Of a stretch of 64,000 nt of DNA, positions 43,755 to 51,884 are shown piece after piece. This stretch comes from Acidulodesulfobacterium_A sp049965795 (GTDB lineage Bacteria; SZUA-79; Acidulodesulfobacterales; Acidulodesulfobacteraceae), in NCBI GenBank assembly GCA_049965795.1, contig JBMFVW010000002.1:1-64000 (forward strand), given 5' to 3'. Numbering within the stretch: position 1 is the first letter of the stretch; each line of letters begins with the position of its first letter. The position numbers and the translations under genes are program-made. Below the pieces are notes generated by a model. The model did no database searches, was not told the origin of the DNA, and saw only the letters and a list, made by a program, of their open reading frames with translations.

Positions 43755-45863
43755 TTAATTCGTTTTTTTATTCGATATATTACCAGACTTTAACTTTTTG
43801 TTTTTTTTCTCCGTCTTTTGCATTTGCACATAACCGTAATATTTTTTCGGTTTGAATTTTAAAGTCACTGAATTTATGCCGCTTTCGGCAGATATATATG
43901 CTCCGGCTTTAACGCTCTGATAATATAAATATCCGCTTCCCCGTATTTTTATAGAAAGTCTCCCGAGCCGGCTTAATGCTTTTAATGCTTCGTAAATCGT
44001 GTCGCCTTTTAAATCGGGCATTTTTCCGGAATAGATTCTTGAATAGCTGCCTGAATGCATTACGGGATATTTTTCGTGTTTAAAACTTTTATTTCTAAAA
44101 TTTTCCGCTGATTTCTTTTCGCTATTAGATAGGTTTCCTACTTTTAACTGCTTTTTATATGCTTTGCCGCCCGGATAAACGTTTAATATATTTAAAGCGG
44201 TTTTAAATACGGAGCGGACTACCGGCGCGCTTACGGCTCCTCCGTAATAACTTATTTTGGCAGGCTCCTGCTGTACGACAAGCATTGCAAGTACCGGATG
44301 TTTATAAGGAACAAAAGCCATAAAAGAAGCGTTATATTTATTTTTGAAATACGTTCCGGTTTTTGGATTGTCGATCTGTCCGGTTCCGGTTTTTCCGCAA
44401 ACCTTAAAATCTATCAGTTTTGCATATTGTCCTGTTCCGCCTTTAACGACTAAACGCATCATATATTTAATTTCTTTATCCGTTTTAGAATTTATAACCC
44501 TTCTTATTTCATGCGGTTTTGCCCTGAATATAACTTTGCCGTATGGATTAACTATTTTTTTTATAATATAAGGCTTCAATAAGTAGCCGCCGTTTGCAAT
44601 AGCCGAAAGAGCCGTTATTTCCTGAAGTCCGTTTATAGCCGCTCCCTGCCCGAAAGCCTCTTCGCAAGGACCGACTTCAGACCATCGACTTACGTTTCTG
44701 TCTATTCCGGCATTTTCTCCAAGCAAGCCTGCATGGGGCATCGACAAAAATCCCCATCTTTTCAGCCAGTACCAGACCTTCTGTTTGCCCATTTTCATGC
44801 CGACCTGACATGCGCATACGTTACATGAATATTCTATTAACTGATTTATAGTAAGCTTGCCGAACCAGCTTTCAACGTCGTGCACGGTTATGCCGTCTAT
44901 GTAATACGCTCCGTGATGCCCGTTTATTATAGTATCGGGTTTTATTATTCCGTCCTGCATAGCTCCCGATATTATAAAGGGCTTCATCGTGGAACCAGGC
45001 TCAAAGTCGTCGGTAACCGCCCTGTTTCTCCAGTGCCTTGCGGAATATTTCCAGTAATAATTCGGGTTAAATGAAGGATAATCCGCCATAGCAAGAATAG
45101 CTCCCGTATTTGGATCCATTAATATCGCAAAAGCTCCTTTGGAATCGGCAGCTTTCGCCTCCTTATCTAAATAGTACTGCGTAATAAACTGAAGCTGTTT
45201 ATTAATAGTTAAATAAATATTATCTCCGTGCGTTGCTTTTTTAAGTCCGAAACCCCTTATAAATATATACTGACCCAAACCGTCCTGAAGAACCTTTAAC
45301 GCCCGTTTATTGCCTTTTAAATACTTATTGTATTTATACTCTATTCCGGATAAACCGTTGTCGTTTATTCCGACAAATCCAAGCGTATGGGCAAGAAGCG
45401 TTCCGTTAGGATAATATCTGACGGGCTGTTTAACGATAATAATGCCTTCTATTCCGAGTTTCTCTACTTTTTTTGCCGTTTCGGCGGAAACCCTCCTTTT
45501 TATCCATGCAAATTGTAGATTCTTAGTTAATATTTTAATTATTTTTTTATATTTTAAACCTGTTGCTTTAGAAAGTCTCTCTGCGCTTTTAAGTTTATCT
45601 TTCACCATTAAAGGATCGACGGCTACCCCTGGAATATTTACGCTTGCGGCAAGTATGCTTCCGTCTGCCGAATAAATATTGCCCCTTTCAGGCATAAAAT
45701 ATACGCTTGCCTGAAATTGCGCATCCGCAAGTTTGCTTAATCTGCTTCCCTCTATTATCTGGATGTCGAACGCCCGAAATATAAGCAATACCGCAAAAAT
45801 TAATATTACCATAAAACCGATAATCATTCTCAGTTTTAAAGTAGTTTTCCATACTCTAATCAT
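43755..45863 (-). CDS. ftsI: Division transpeptidase FtsI (PBP3) with PASTA domain
   Basis: 702 residues. One membrane helix (about 11-30), a pedestal domain, then the transpeptidase with PGSTMK (Ser291), SCN (in LIEYSCNVCACQVG) and CGKTGTGQ (Lys491). The C-terminus contains one PASTA-like domain (MPDLKGDTIYEALKALSRLG, then VTLKFKPKK). It crosslinks septal peptidoglycan. It overlaps ftsL by 8 bp. Confidence 0.95.
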   Translation of the reverse strand: MIRVWKTTLKLRMIIGFMVILIFAVLLIFRAFDIQIIEGSRLSKLADAQFQASVYFMPERGNIYSADGSILAASVNIPGVAVDPLMVKDKLKSAERLSKATGLKYKKIIKILTKNLQFAWIKRRVSAETAKKVEKLGIEGIIIVKQPVRYYPNGTLLAHTLGFVGINDNGLSGIEYKYNKYLKGNKRALKVLQDGLGQYIFIRGFGLKKATHGDNIYLTINKQLQFITQYYLDKEAKAADSKGAFAILMDPNTGAILAMADYPSFNPNYYWKYSARHWRNRAVTDDFEPGSTMKPFIISGAMQDGIIKPDTIINGHHGAYYIDGITVHDVESWFGKLTINQLIEYSCNVCACQVGMKMGKQKVWYWLKRWGFLSMPHAGLLGENAGIDRNVSRWSEVGPCEEAFGQGAAINGLQEITALSAIANGGYLLKPYIIKKIVNPYGKVIFRAKPHEIRRVINSKTDKEIKYMMRLVVKGGTGQYAKLIDFKVCGKTGTGQIDNPKTGTYFKNKYNASFMAFVPYKHPVLAMLVVQQEPAKISYYGGAVSAPVVRSVFKTALNILNVYPGGKAYKKQLKVGNLSNSEKKSAENFRNKSFKHEKYPVMHSGSYSRIYSGKMPDLKGDTIYEALKALSRLGRLSIKIRGSGYLYYQSVKAGAYISAESGINSVTLKFKPKKYYGYVQMQKTEKKNKKLKSGNISNKKTN

Positions 45864-46122
45864 GCACCATTATAATTTCGCCCTCTTTCGGATAAATGAA
45901 GCCCATTTTTTTTGCAATACCGTAAATCCTTGACGGAGAACTTAAAGCCGTTTTTTTAATTAACAATTTTTTATTTTTATGTTCTAATTTAGATTTAATA
46001 TCGTTCAGCCTGGCAATATCGTAGCCAAGCTTAACGCTTTCCATAGCAGTCCACACGTAAAAAATTCCGAGTATAGTAAGTATTATCACTAAAACTATAA
46101 AATAAGGTTTTATCTTAGTCAC
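45856..46122 (-). CDS. ftsL: FtsL-like cell division protein
   Basis: 88 residues. A single membrane helix (about 7-25) is followed by a coiled coil (ARLNDIKSKLEHKNKKLLIK) and a conserved-looking end, IYGIAKKMGFIYPKEGEI. Primary sequence of FtsL varies widely; topology, size and the place between rsmH and ftsI support the call. Starts with GTG and overlaps rsmH by 8 bp and ftsI by 8 bp. Confidence 0.88.
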   Translation of the reverse strand: MTKIKPYFIVLVIILTILGIFYVWTAMESVKLGYDIARLNDIKSKLEHKNKKLLIKKTALSSPSRIYGIAKKMGFIYPKEGEIIMVHD

Positions 46123-47122
46123 GATAAAATGCCCTCAATTTAGCGCTCCTCGATCTGGGATTATTTTCTATTTCTTCTTCGGTCGGAACTATCGGTTTTT
46201 TATTTAAAGGTTTAAAATTTAAATTATTTTTTAAAAAATTTTTAACGATTCTGTCTTCGCCGGAGTGAAAAGAAATTATGACTGCTCTTCCGTCTTTTTT
46301 TAAAACGCCGCCTAATTTGTCTAAAAATTGCGAAAGAGAATCGTACTCTTCGTTTACGAAAATTCTCAACGCCATGAACGTCTTCGTCGCGGGATCGGTT
46401 TTGAATCTTCTAAATTTTCCGTATCCTCCGTAAACCGCCTTCCTTACTATGGCTGCCAATTCGGAAGGAGTTTCTATAGATTTATTTTTTTTTCTGTATT
46501 CTACTATGCTTTTGGCTATTCTTCTTGAAAATTTTTCGTCTCCGTATTTATATATAATGTCTGCTATCTCCCGCTCCTGATAGCCGTTTACTACGTCGTA
46601 AGCCGTTAATCCGTTTTCGTCGCCGGCGTCCATCCTCATATCGATTACTGCATCGGAATATACTTTTTTTTCTTCATCTTTTATAGAGCTTTCATTATTA
46701 AAAGCAAAACTGAAACCCCTATTGCTTTCAAGTTGTATAGAACTGATACCAAGATCCAGAACTACTCCTTCGATGTTTTCAAAACCTGCAGCTTTTATTA
46801 CTTCGTCTATCCGACTAAAATTTGAATGAACAAGTTTAAAATTTTTAGAATTAAATTCTTTTTCAAATTTAGCCGAAACGGTTTTAACCGCCGAATAATC
46901 CCTGTCTATTCCTATAAGAAAACCTTCGCCTTCAAGTTTTTTCAGTATCGCTTCCGAAAATCCGCCGCCGCCCAGAGTCCCGTCGGCATAAACATTGCCG
47001 CGCCTTATGTTTAAAGCGTCCATTGCTTCTTTTAAAAGCACAGGTATATGGACTGCCGGCTGCGATTGAGTTTGTGTTGGGATAACAACGCCGCCGCTTT
47101 TATTTCCGGAAAATATTTCCAT
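46115..47122 (-). CDS. rsmH: 16S rRNA (cytosine-1402-N4)-methyltransferase
   Basis: 335 residues. AVHIPVLLKEAMDALNIRRG begins the conserved part, with YADGTLGGGGFSEAILKKL as the SAM-binding site, VVLDLGISSIQLESNRGFSF, and near the end ISFHSGEDRIVKNFLK. It methylates C1402 in the ribosomal P site. The N-terminus has about 24 extra residues ahead of the usual start. Second gene of the dcw cluster. Confidence 0.97.
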   Translation of the reverse strand: MEIFSGNKSGGVVIPTQTQSQPAVHIPVLLKEAMDALNIRRGNVYADGTLGGGGFSEAILKKLEGEGFLIGIDRDYSAVKTVSAKFEKEFNSKNFKLVHSNFSRIDEVIKAAGFENIEGVVLDLGISSIQLESNRGFSFAFNNESSIKDEEKKVYSDAVIDMRMDAGDENGLTAYDVVNGYQEREIADIIYKYGDEKFSRRIAKSIVEYRKKNKSIETPSELAAIVRKAVYGGYGKFRRFKTDPATKTFMALRIFVNEEYDSLSQFLDKLGGVLKKDGRAVIISFHSGEDRIVKNFLKNNLNFKPLNKKPIVPTEEEIENNPRSRSAKLRAFYRD

Positions 47123-47196
47123 AATAATATCTTAATTAAACTACTATATATATTATCAACATATCATTGCTTCCCTAAAACACCTCTCCAGTATTG

Positions 47197-47640
47197 TCAG
47201 AATCCAATCTGCGCCATAGTAGCGGCGATAGATTCAAAATTGGATTTCGCTCCCTGAAAATTAACATCCCATAGCTCTCTGTCCCATATTTCAAATCTGT
47301 TTATTATTCCTACTATTACGGCTTCTTTTTTTAAATTCCCGCTGATTTTAAGAGACTGCGGAATATGCAGCCTGTCCATTTTATCAAGTTCTACTTCCTC
47401 CGCCCCTGAGAAAAAATATCTTAAAAATTCAAGCACGTCTTTTTGCATAGACGGAAGTTTAAGCGCCTTTTCCTCTAACTTGCGCCACTCCTCAAGCGGA
47501 TATGCGACGAGGCATTTATCTAGATTGGTAATTACAACGGAAGTATCGTCGTAAACCGACGTTAAAGCCTCTTTAATCTTTTGAGGCACTTTTATTCTGC
47601 CTTTGTCGTCTATCGCATGATTATATCTGCCGCTAAACAT
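47197..47640 (-). CDS. mraZ: Transcriptional regulator MraZ
   Basis: 147 residues with two SpoVT/AbrB-type half-domains: FSGRYNHAIDDKGRIKVPQK at the start and EVELDKMDRLHIPQSLKISG in the second half. MraZ represses the dcw operon by binding short direct repeats ahead of its own gene, which are present at 47681-47710. First gene of the cluster; no clear ribosome site is seen before the ATG. Confidence 0.96.
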   Translation of the reverse strand: MFSGRYNHAIDDKGRIKVPQKIKEALTSVYDDTSVVITNLDKCLVAYPLEEWRKLEEKALKLPSMQKDVLEFLRYFFSGAEEVELDKMDRLHIPQSLKISGNLKKEAVIVGIINRFEIWDRELWDVNFQGAKSNFESIAATMAQIGF

Positions 47641-47680
47641 AACCGAAATAATTATTTATAATAAATTTAATATATCTAAT

Positions 47681-47710
47681 CTTTTACCACTTTTTACCAC
47701 TTTTTACCAC
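47681..47710 (-). promoter_or_regulatory. MraZ operator: three 10-bp direct repeats
   Basis: On the minus strand GTGGTAAAAA, GTGGTAAAAA, GTGGTAAAAG in tandem, 41-70 bp upstream of the mraZ ATG. Known MraZ sites are several GTGGG-like boxes spaced by 5 bp, i.e. the same 10-bp period. The array begins at the predicted transcription start. Confidence 0.75.
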
Positions 47711-47716
47711 ACTTAA

Positions 47717-47745
47717 ATAATATTATTCATTTAATTAAAAGTCAA
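47717..47745 (-). promoter_or_regulatory. Sigma-70 promoter of the dcw cluster
   Basis: On the minus strand TTGACT (47745-47740), a 17-bp spacer and TATTAT (47722-47717). The start would be near 47710, so bound MraZ would cover the initially transcribed region. Confidence 0.6.
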
Positions 47746-47844
47746 GCAAATTTAAAAATATTTTCTTATTTGCAAAAAAATAGATAAAAAGGGGGGAAAC
47801 AGATGGATCGCAGAGAATAGAATAAGAGAGCGAATAAATCTGAT

Positions 47845-48762
47845 TTAGGCGAGATACGACTTCAGCCAATCCTTTAAGTGCGTTCTTTTTAATCCCAAAA
47901 TTTCGTCGTTTTTTTGCTGCTCTTCTTTTGATTCGCAGATGTTGTCGTGTTTAAGCATCCTGATTTGGTCGGAAGTTACGGGGGCTTTTTTTGATAAAGA
48001 CGGAAATAGTTTTTCTATAAAATCAAGCGATTTTTCCGCTAAAAAAGAAGGGGCATGGATTTTCAATTTTTTAGGAGGGGTAATTTCCATAATTAAATCT
48101 ATAATTTCTTCAAAAGTATATATCTCGGGACCGCATAATCTGAAAATTTCGTTTACGGTTTTTTCGTTGTATAAGGAATTATTATAAGCTTCTGCTACGG
48201 AAAAGACATCAATCGGGGCAAATTTATTTTCTCCGGTTCCTATTATCGGAACAAACGCCCTTGTTTTTACCAATTCTATTATATCGTCGAAAAAACCTGC
48301 GTTATTGCCGAAAATTAAAGAGGGCTGAAAAACCGTCCATTTTAAACCGGAATTTTTAACGAGCGACTCACCTTCGTATTTTGTAGAAAAATACTCTGAA
48401 TCGCTGTGTTCTGAAGCCCCGAGGGCGCTCATGTGGATAAACCTGTCTATTCCGTTTTCCTTTGCCAAATCTAATAAAGTTTTTACGTAATCTACATGAA
48501 CTTTTTGAAAGGAAAAACCCGGAACGCTTCTTATTATACCGATAAGATTTATTACGGCGTCGAATTTGGCTGCCGATAAATAACCGTTAACTGCCGCTTT
48601 ATCTTCAAGCGTGCCTTCAAAAACTTCGTATCCTTGTTCCTTTAATCGGGAAATCTTATTTTTATTGCGCTCTAAAAGCGTTACCGAAGCGCCGGAAGAC
48701 TTAATTTTTTGAGAAACGACTGAACCTACAAAACCGGTGCCGCCTGCAATAAATACTTTCAT
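47845..48762 (-). CDS. NAD(P)-binding epimerase-like protein, NDUFA9 type
   Basis: 305 residues. Rossmann fold with VFIAGGTGFVGSVVSQKI at the N-terminus, and ALGASEHSDSEYFSTKYEGE containing the YxxxK pair of extended short-chain dehydrogenases. The middle (LKWTVFQPSLIFG) and end fit the atypical 'complex I NDUFA9 subunit' branch of bacterial proteins. Despite that name the role is not established; nucleotide-sugar or quinone-related chemistry is possible. It lies 103 bp after glpX and may end the carbon-fixation transcript. Confidence 0.78.
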   Translation of the reverse strand: MKVFIAGGTGFVGSVVSQKIKSSGASVTLLERNKNKISRLKEQGYEVFEGTLEDKAAVNGYLSAAKFDAVINLIGIIRSVPGFSFQKVHVDYVKTLLDLAKENGIDRFIHMSALGASEHSDSEYFSTKYEGESLVKNSGLKWTVFQPSLIFGNNAGFFDDIIELVKTRAFVPIIGTGENKFAPIDVFSVAEAYNNSLYNEKTVNEIFRLCGPEIYTFEEIIDLIMEITPPKKLKIHAPSFLAEKSLDFIEKLFPSLSKKAPVTSDQIRMLKHDNICESKEEQQKNDEILGLKRTHLKDWLKSYLA

Positions 48763-48865
48763 ACTATACTCCTTTTACGATATAAATCCGCAAATAATAA
48801 ATATATAAATTATATTGATTTAATTATACCATTATTTTTAATTTGCGTTATATGTAAAAGTAGTT

Positions 48866-49822
48866 TTATTTTATTTCTTTGTAATTAAAATAGTGGTTGG
48901 CTTCTATATATCTTATGGTTCCGGTTTTAGACCTCATAACTACGGAATATGTTTTTGCGCCGCCTTGAAAAAATTCGACACCTTTTAAATAATCGCCGTT
49001 AGTTACTCCGGTTGCTACAAATATAACATCTCCGGCGGCAAGTTCCTGTATGCCGTAAACTTTATTTAAATCTTTTATTCCCATTTTTAGTGCCCGCTCT
49101 TTTTCGCCTTCGTTTCTAAAAACAAGCCTGCCCTGCATATCTCCGCCGACACATCTTAATGCAGCAGCGCCGAGAACGCCCTCGGGAGCACCTCCGGTGC
49201 CCATAAGCACGTCTATTCCGGAATCTTCTTTGGCCGTAGCAATAGCACCTGCAACATCGCCGTCTTGAATAAGGCGTATTCTTGCACCTGCTTTTCTAAC
49301 CTCATCTATTAGTTCTTTATGTCTTTCACGGTTAAGGATTATAACGGTTAAGTCTTCGACATATCTGTTCATCGCGTCTGCAATCCTGTGAAGATTTTCC
49401 GTAGGCGAAAGATTTATGTCTATTGCACCTTTTGCTTTAGGTCCTACTGCAATTTTCTGCATATAAGTATCCGGCGCATGAAGAAAATTGCCATGATCTC
49501 CTATAGCCATCACGGCTATGGCATTAGGAGCGCTTGTAGCTGCCAGAGTAGTGCCTTCTAAAGGATCAACGGCAATATCTACTTTCTGCCCTTTTCCGCT
49601 GCCTACTTTTTCCCCTATATAAAGCATTGGAGCTTCGTCTCTTTCGCCTTCGCCAATAACAATAGTGCCGTCTATATCGATATAATTAAGGGAGTCCCTC
49701 ATGGATTCTACGGCAGCCCTATCCGCTGCTTTTTCGTCGCCTCTGCCTATAAATCTTGCAACAGATATTGCGGCATGCTCCGTAACTCTGACAAATTCGA
49801 TAGTTAAAGCTTTATCGTCCAT
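48866..49822 (-). CDS. glpX: Class II fructose-1,6-bisphosphatase
   Basis: 318 residues. GEGERDEAPMLYIGEKVGSG, DIAVDPLEGTTLAATSAPNA and LMGTGGAPEGVLGAAALRCV are the GlpX signatures, the acidic residues binding the metal. It hydrolyses fructose-1,6-bisphosphate to fructose-6-phosphate, the committed step of gluconeogenesis. A strong ribosome site (GGAGGAGAAATA) precedes the ATG. Its place after the citryl-CoA lyase gene suits conversion of fixed carbon into sugar phosphates. Confidence 0.95.
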   Translation of the reverse strand: MDDKALTIEFVRVTEHAAISVARFIGRGDEKAADRAAVESMRDSLNYIDIDGTIVIGEGERDEAPMLYIGEKVGSGKGQKVDIAVDPLEGTTLAATSAPNAIAVMAIGDHGNFLHAPDTYMQKIAVGPKAKGAIDINLSPTENLHRIADAMNRYVEDLTVIILNRERHKELIDEVRKAGARIRLIQDGDVAGAIATAKEDSGIDVLMGTGGAPEGVLGAAALRCVGGDMQGRLVFRNEGEKERALKMGIKDLNKVYGIQELAAGDVIFVATGVTNGDYLKGVEFFQGGAKTYSVVMRSKTGTIRYIEANHYFNYKEIK

Positions 49823-49915
49823 TATTTCTCCTCCCTTATTATATTTATTGATTAGAATTGCATAAAGTATAATAACTTTAATGAATTATACTACGTCTAT
49901 CGATATATTTCAATT

Positions 49916-50710
49916 TTAAAGTCCGCGTTCCGGAACCCCGTCGTATTCGTGGAGATTGGCGGCTAATCTGCGGAAAGGTTTTTCCCTCATCCATTCCTCG
50001 AAAACCTGACCGACTAGTCCGGCAGAACGGGCGATAATAAAGAAACCCTTGCCGAGCCTGTAATCGAAGCCCATATCGGAAATTATTGCGGCAATGCATC
50101 CGTCCACGTTAAGCGGAAGTTTCTGTTCGGGTTTTTTAACTTTAAATTCTTCGGCGATATAAACGGCTAACTTAATAAAATCTCCGCCGAAATTTAAATC
50201 TTCGGCAACTTCCAAAAGCCTTTTAGTTCTCGGATCGACGGTATGAAGTTTATGTCCGTAGCCGGCAAGCCTTTTTTTATTTTTTAACGCATCGTCAACT
50301 ATGTTTGCCGCCATTTCTTTTATGTCAGATTCTTTAAGTCCTTCCTTGCCTTTCAAATAATCCTGAAACATTTTGGCGGATTTTTCTATTGCGCCTCCGT
50401 GAGCATCGCCCAGAGTCAAAACTCCGGCGGCTACTGCGGCATTAAGCGAATTTCCGCCCGAAAATACCGTCCTTGCGGCAACGGACGAAGGAGCGGCTAT
50501 ACCGGCATCTATACAGGAGACGAAAATCGCGTCGAGCATCTTAGCTTCGTTTTTGTTTGGAAGTTCGCCTTTTAAAAGCAGAAAACAAACTTCCGCATAA
50601 GATTTATTGCCTATTAAATTATCGAGATTGTAACCTCTTATAAGAATTTTGCCGTCCTGATTGGACGTAATTGCGGTTCTCCACTCTTTTTGAGAAACGG
50701 TTTCGGACAT
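49916..50710 (-). CDS. ccl: Citryl-CoA lyase (citrate synthase-like)
   Basis: 264 residues, about 100-170 shorter than ordinary citrate synthase, which is the size of citryl-CoA lyase. The three catalytic positions are kept: His104 in GDAHGGAIEK, His153 in GYGHKLHTVDPR and Asp203 in LNVDGC. Citryl-CoA lyase splits citryl-CoA to acetyl-CoA and oxaloacetate. The assignment comes from its place directly after citryl-CoA synthetase-like genes; alone it could be taken for a short citrate synthase family protein. 147 bp with a hairpin separate it from ccsB. Confidence 0.85.
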   Translation of the reverse strand: MSETVSQKEWRTAITSNQDGKILIRGYNLDNLIGNKSYAEVCFLLLKGELPNKNEAKMLDAIFVSCIDAGIAAPSSVAARTVFSGGNSLNAAVAAGVLTLGDAHGGAIEKSAKMFQDYLKGKEGLKESDIKEMAANIVDDALKNKKRLAGYGHKLHTVDPRTKRLLEVAEDLNFGGDFIKLAVYIAEEFKVKKPEQKLPLNVDGCIAAIISDMGFDYRLGKGFFIIARSAGLVGQVFEEWMREKPFRRLAANLHEYDGVPERGL

Positions 50711-50790
50711 AAAATCATCGCTCCTTATTTTAAAAATTATTTTTAATATTTAAATTTAAGTTAATACGACTTGATTTCAAAATTAAATTT

Positions 50791-50828
50791 CCCTTAGCTT
50801 CGACAAATGAATTGAAGAAACTAAGGGG
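50791..50828 (-). promoter_or_regulatory. Hairpin between ccsB and ccl
   Basis: Inverted repeat with CCCTTAG (50791-50797) against CTAAGGG (50821-50827) and an inner CTTC/GAAG pair; on the minus strand it is followed by an AT-rich AAATTTAATTTT tract. It may be a weak terminator, an attenuator or an RNA-processing/stability element. The rest of the 147-bp interval is AT-rich without other signals I can name. Confidence 0.4.
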
Positions 50829-50857
50829 ATCAATTTATTACGGTGACGGAACAAAAT

Positions 50858-51856
50858 TTATTTTAAAGTGCTGTAAAGCGGTTTAACGTCGTCGGAAGAA
50901 CCGTCTTCAAAGTCTCTTTTAACTCCGAGCGAAATAATCGAGTTTACTAATTCGTGATAAAATTTCGCAACTTTAATAGTTCCGGTTTTTTTGCCGACTT
51001 CTTCAAGCATCTTTATTTTATTCGTTGCCTTACCCATACCTCTTTCTACTATAGCTCCGGCATGACCGAAAGAAACGCCTTCGGGCATCATCTCCTGGAA
51101 AACGCCTGCTACGAACACCGCCAAAGGTTTAGTATATCCGCCTTTATCCACAAGCTCTGCGACCTGCTCTTCGTAAACGCCGCCTGGTTCTCCCATTATA
51201 ACGCAAGCCTGAACGTTTTTGTCTTTTTCCAATTCCGGCAAAACATCTGCAAAAGTAGTGCATGCAATAACATCGCCGCCTACGGCAAGAGCCATATAAA
51301 TTCCGAAGCCTCTTCTTCTAAACATCTCGGAAGTCGTAACGGTAAGCCCTCCGCTTTTTGACAGTACTACTATAGAGCCGTCTTTAAATGCAATGCTCGG
51401 GTCTTTTCCGCCGATAGCTCCGATTCTGCCGACCGAAGGAACGTAGCATCCAAGAGAAGTTCCTCCTACTATAGCAACGCCTTTTTCTTTAGCAAATTCG
51501 TAAATTATTATAGAATCCCTGATAGGCACGTGTTCGGTGATTATATATATAAGTTTAATGCCGTTGTCGATAAGTTCATATACGGCATCCAAAACGGACG
51601 TCGGCGGAACGTAAACAAGTCCGGTATTTACGGACTGCTTTAATTCTTTAACCTTAAGAGCTTCTTTTACGGTATCGAAAACAGGTACCGGACAGTCATC
51701 CGTAAGTACGGTTCCGCCTTTACCAGGCGTTACGCCGCATTTTACTATGCCGGGAAATAATTTTTCAGATTCGATAACAACCTGGGAAGCCTCTCTTCCG
51801 GTAATACCTATTACGATAACTCCGGTGCCGTCGTTTAAAAATTTAGTGCCTTTCAT
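50858..51856 (-). CDS. ccsB: Citryl-CoA synthetase small subunit (SucD-like)
   Basis: 332 residues from the ATG at 51856, which follows GGAG; a TTG five codons upstream is less likely. Succinyl-CoA synthetase alpha fold: CoA-binding GVIVIGITGREASQVVIESE, then YVPPTSVLDAVYELIDNGIK, LSKSGGLTVTTSEMFRRRG and the phosphohistidine loop GVSFGHAGAIVERG (His265). It is about 40 residues longer than a normal SucD, matching the citryl-CoA synthetase small subunit. With CcsA it forms citryl-CoA from citrate, CoA and ATP. An alternative is an unusual succinyl-CoA synthetase. Confidence 0.83.
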   Translation of the reverse strand: MKGTKFLNDGTGVIVIGITGREASQVVIESEKLFPGIVKCGVTPGKGGTVLTDDCPVPVFDTVKEALKVKELKQSVNTGLVYVPPTSVLDAVYELIDNGIKLIYIITEHVPIRDSIIIYEFAKEKGVAIVGGTSLGCYVPSVGRIGAIGGKDPSIAFKDGSIVVLSKSGGLTVTTSEMFRRRGFGIYMALAVGGDVIACTTFADVLPELEKDKNVQACVIMGEPGGVYEEQVAELVDKGGYTKPLAVFVAGVFQEMMPEGVSFGHAGAIVERGMGKATNKIKMLEEVGKKTGTIKVAKFYHELVNSIISLGVKRDFEDGSSDDVKPLYSTLK

Positions 51857-51884
51857 ATAAATAATCTCCAATCAATTATTTTTT

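Noticed and set aside
47681..47710. Start of a CRISPR array
   Set aside because: The three 10-bp units are too short and have no spacers; position ahead of mraZ explains them as operator boxes.
49878..50099. Alternate-frame ORF overlapping ccl
   Set aside because: Lies in another frame of ccl, rich in Arg and Ser, without start signals.
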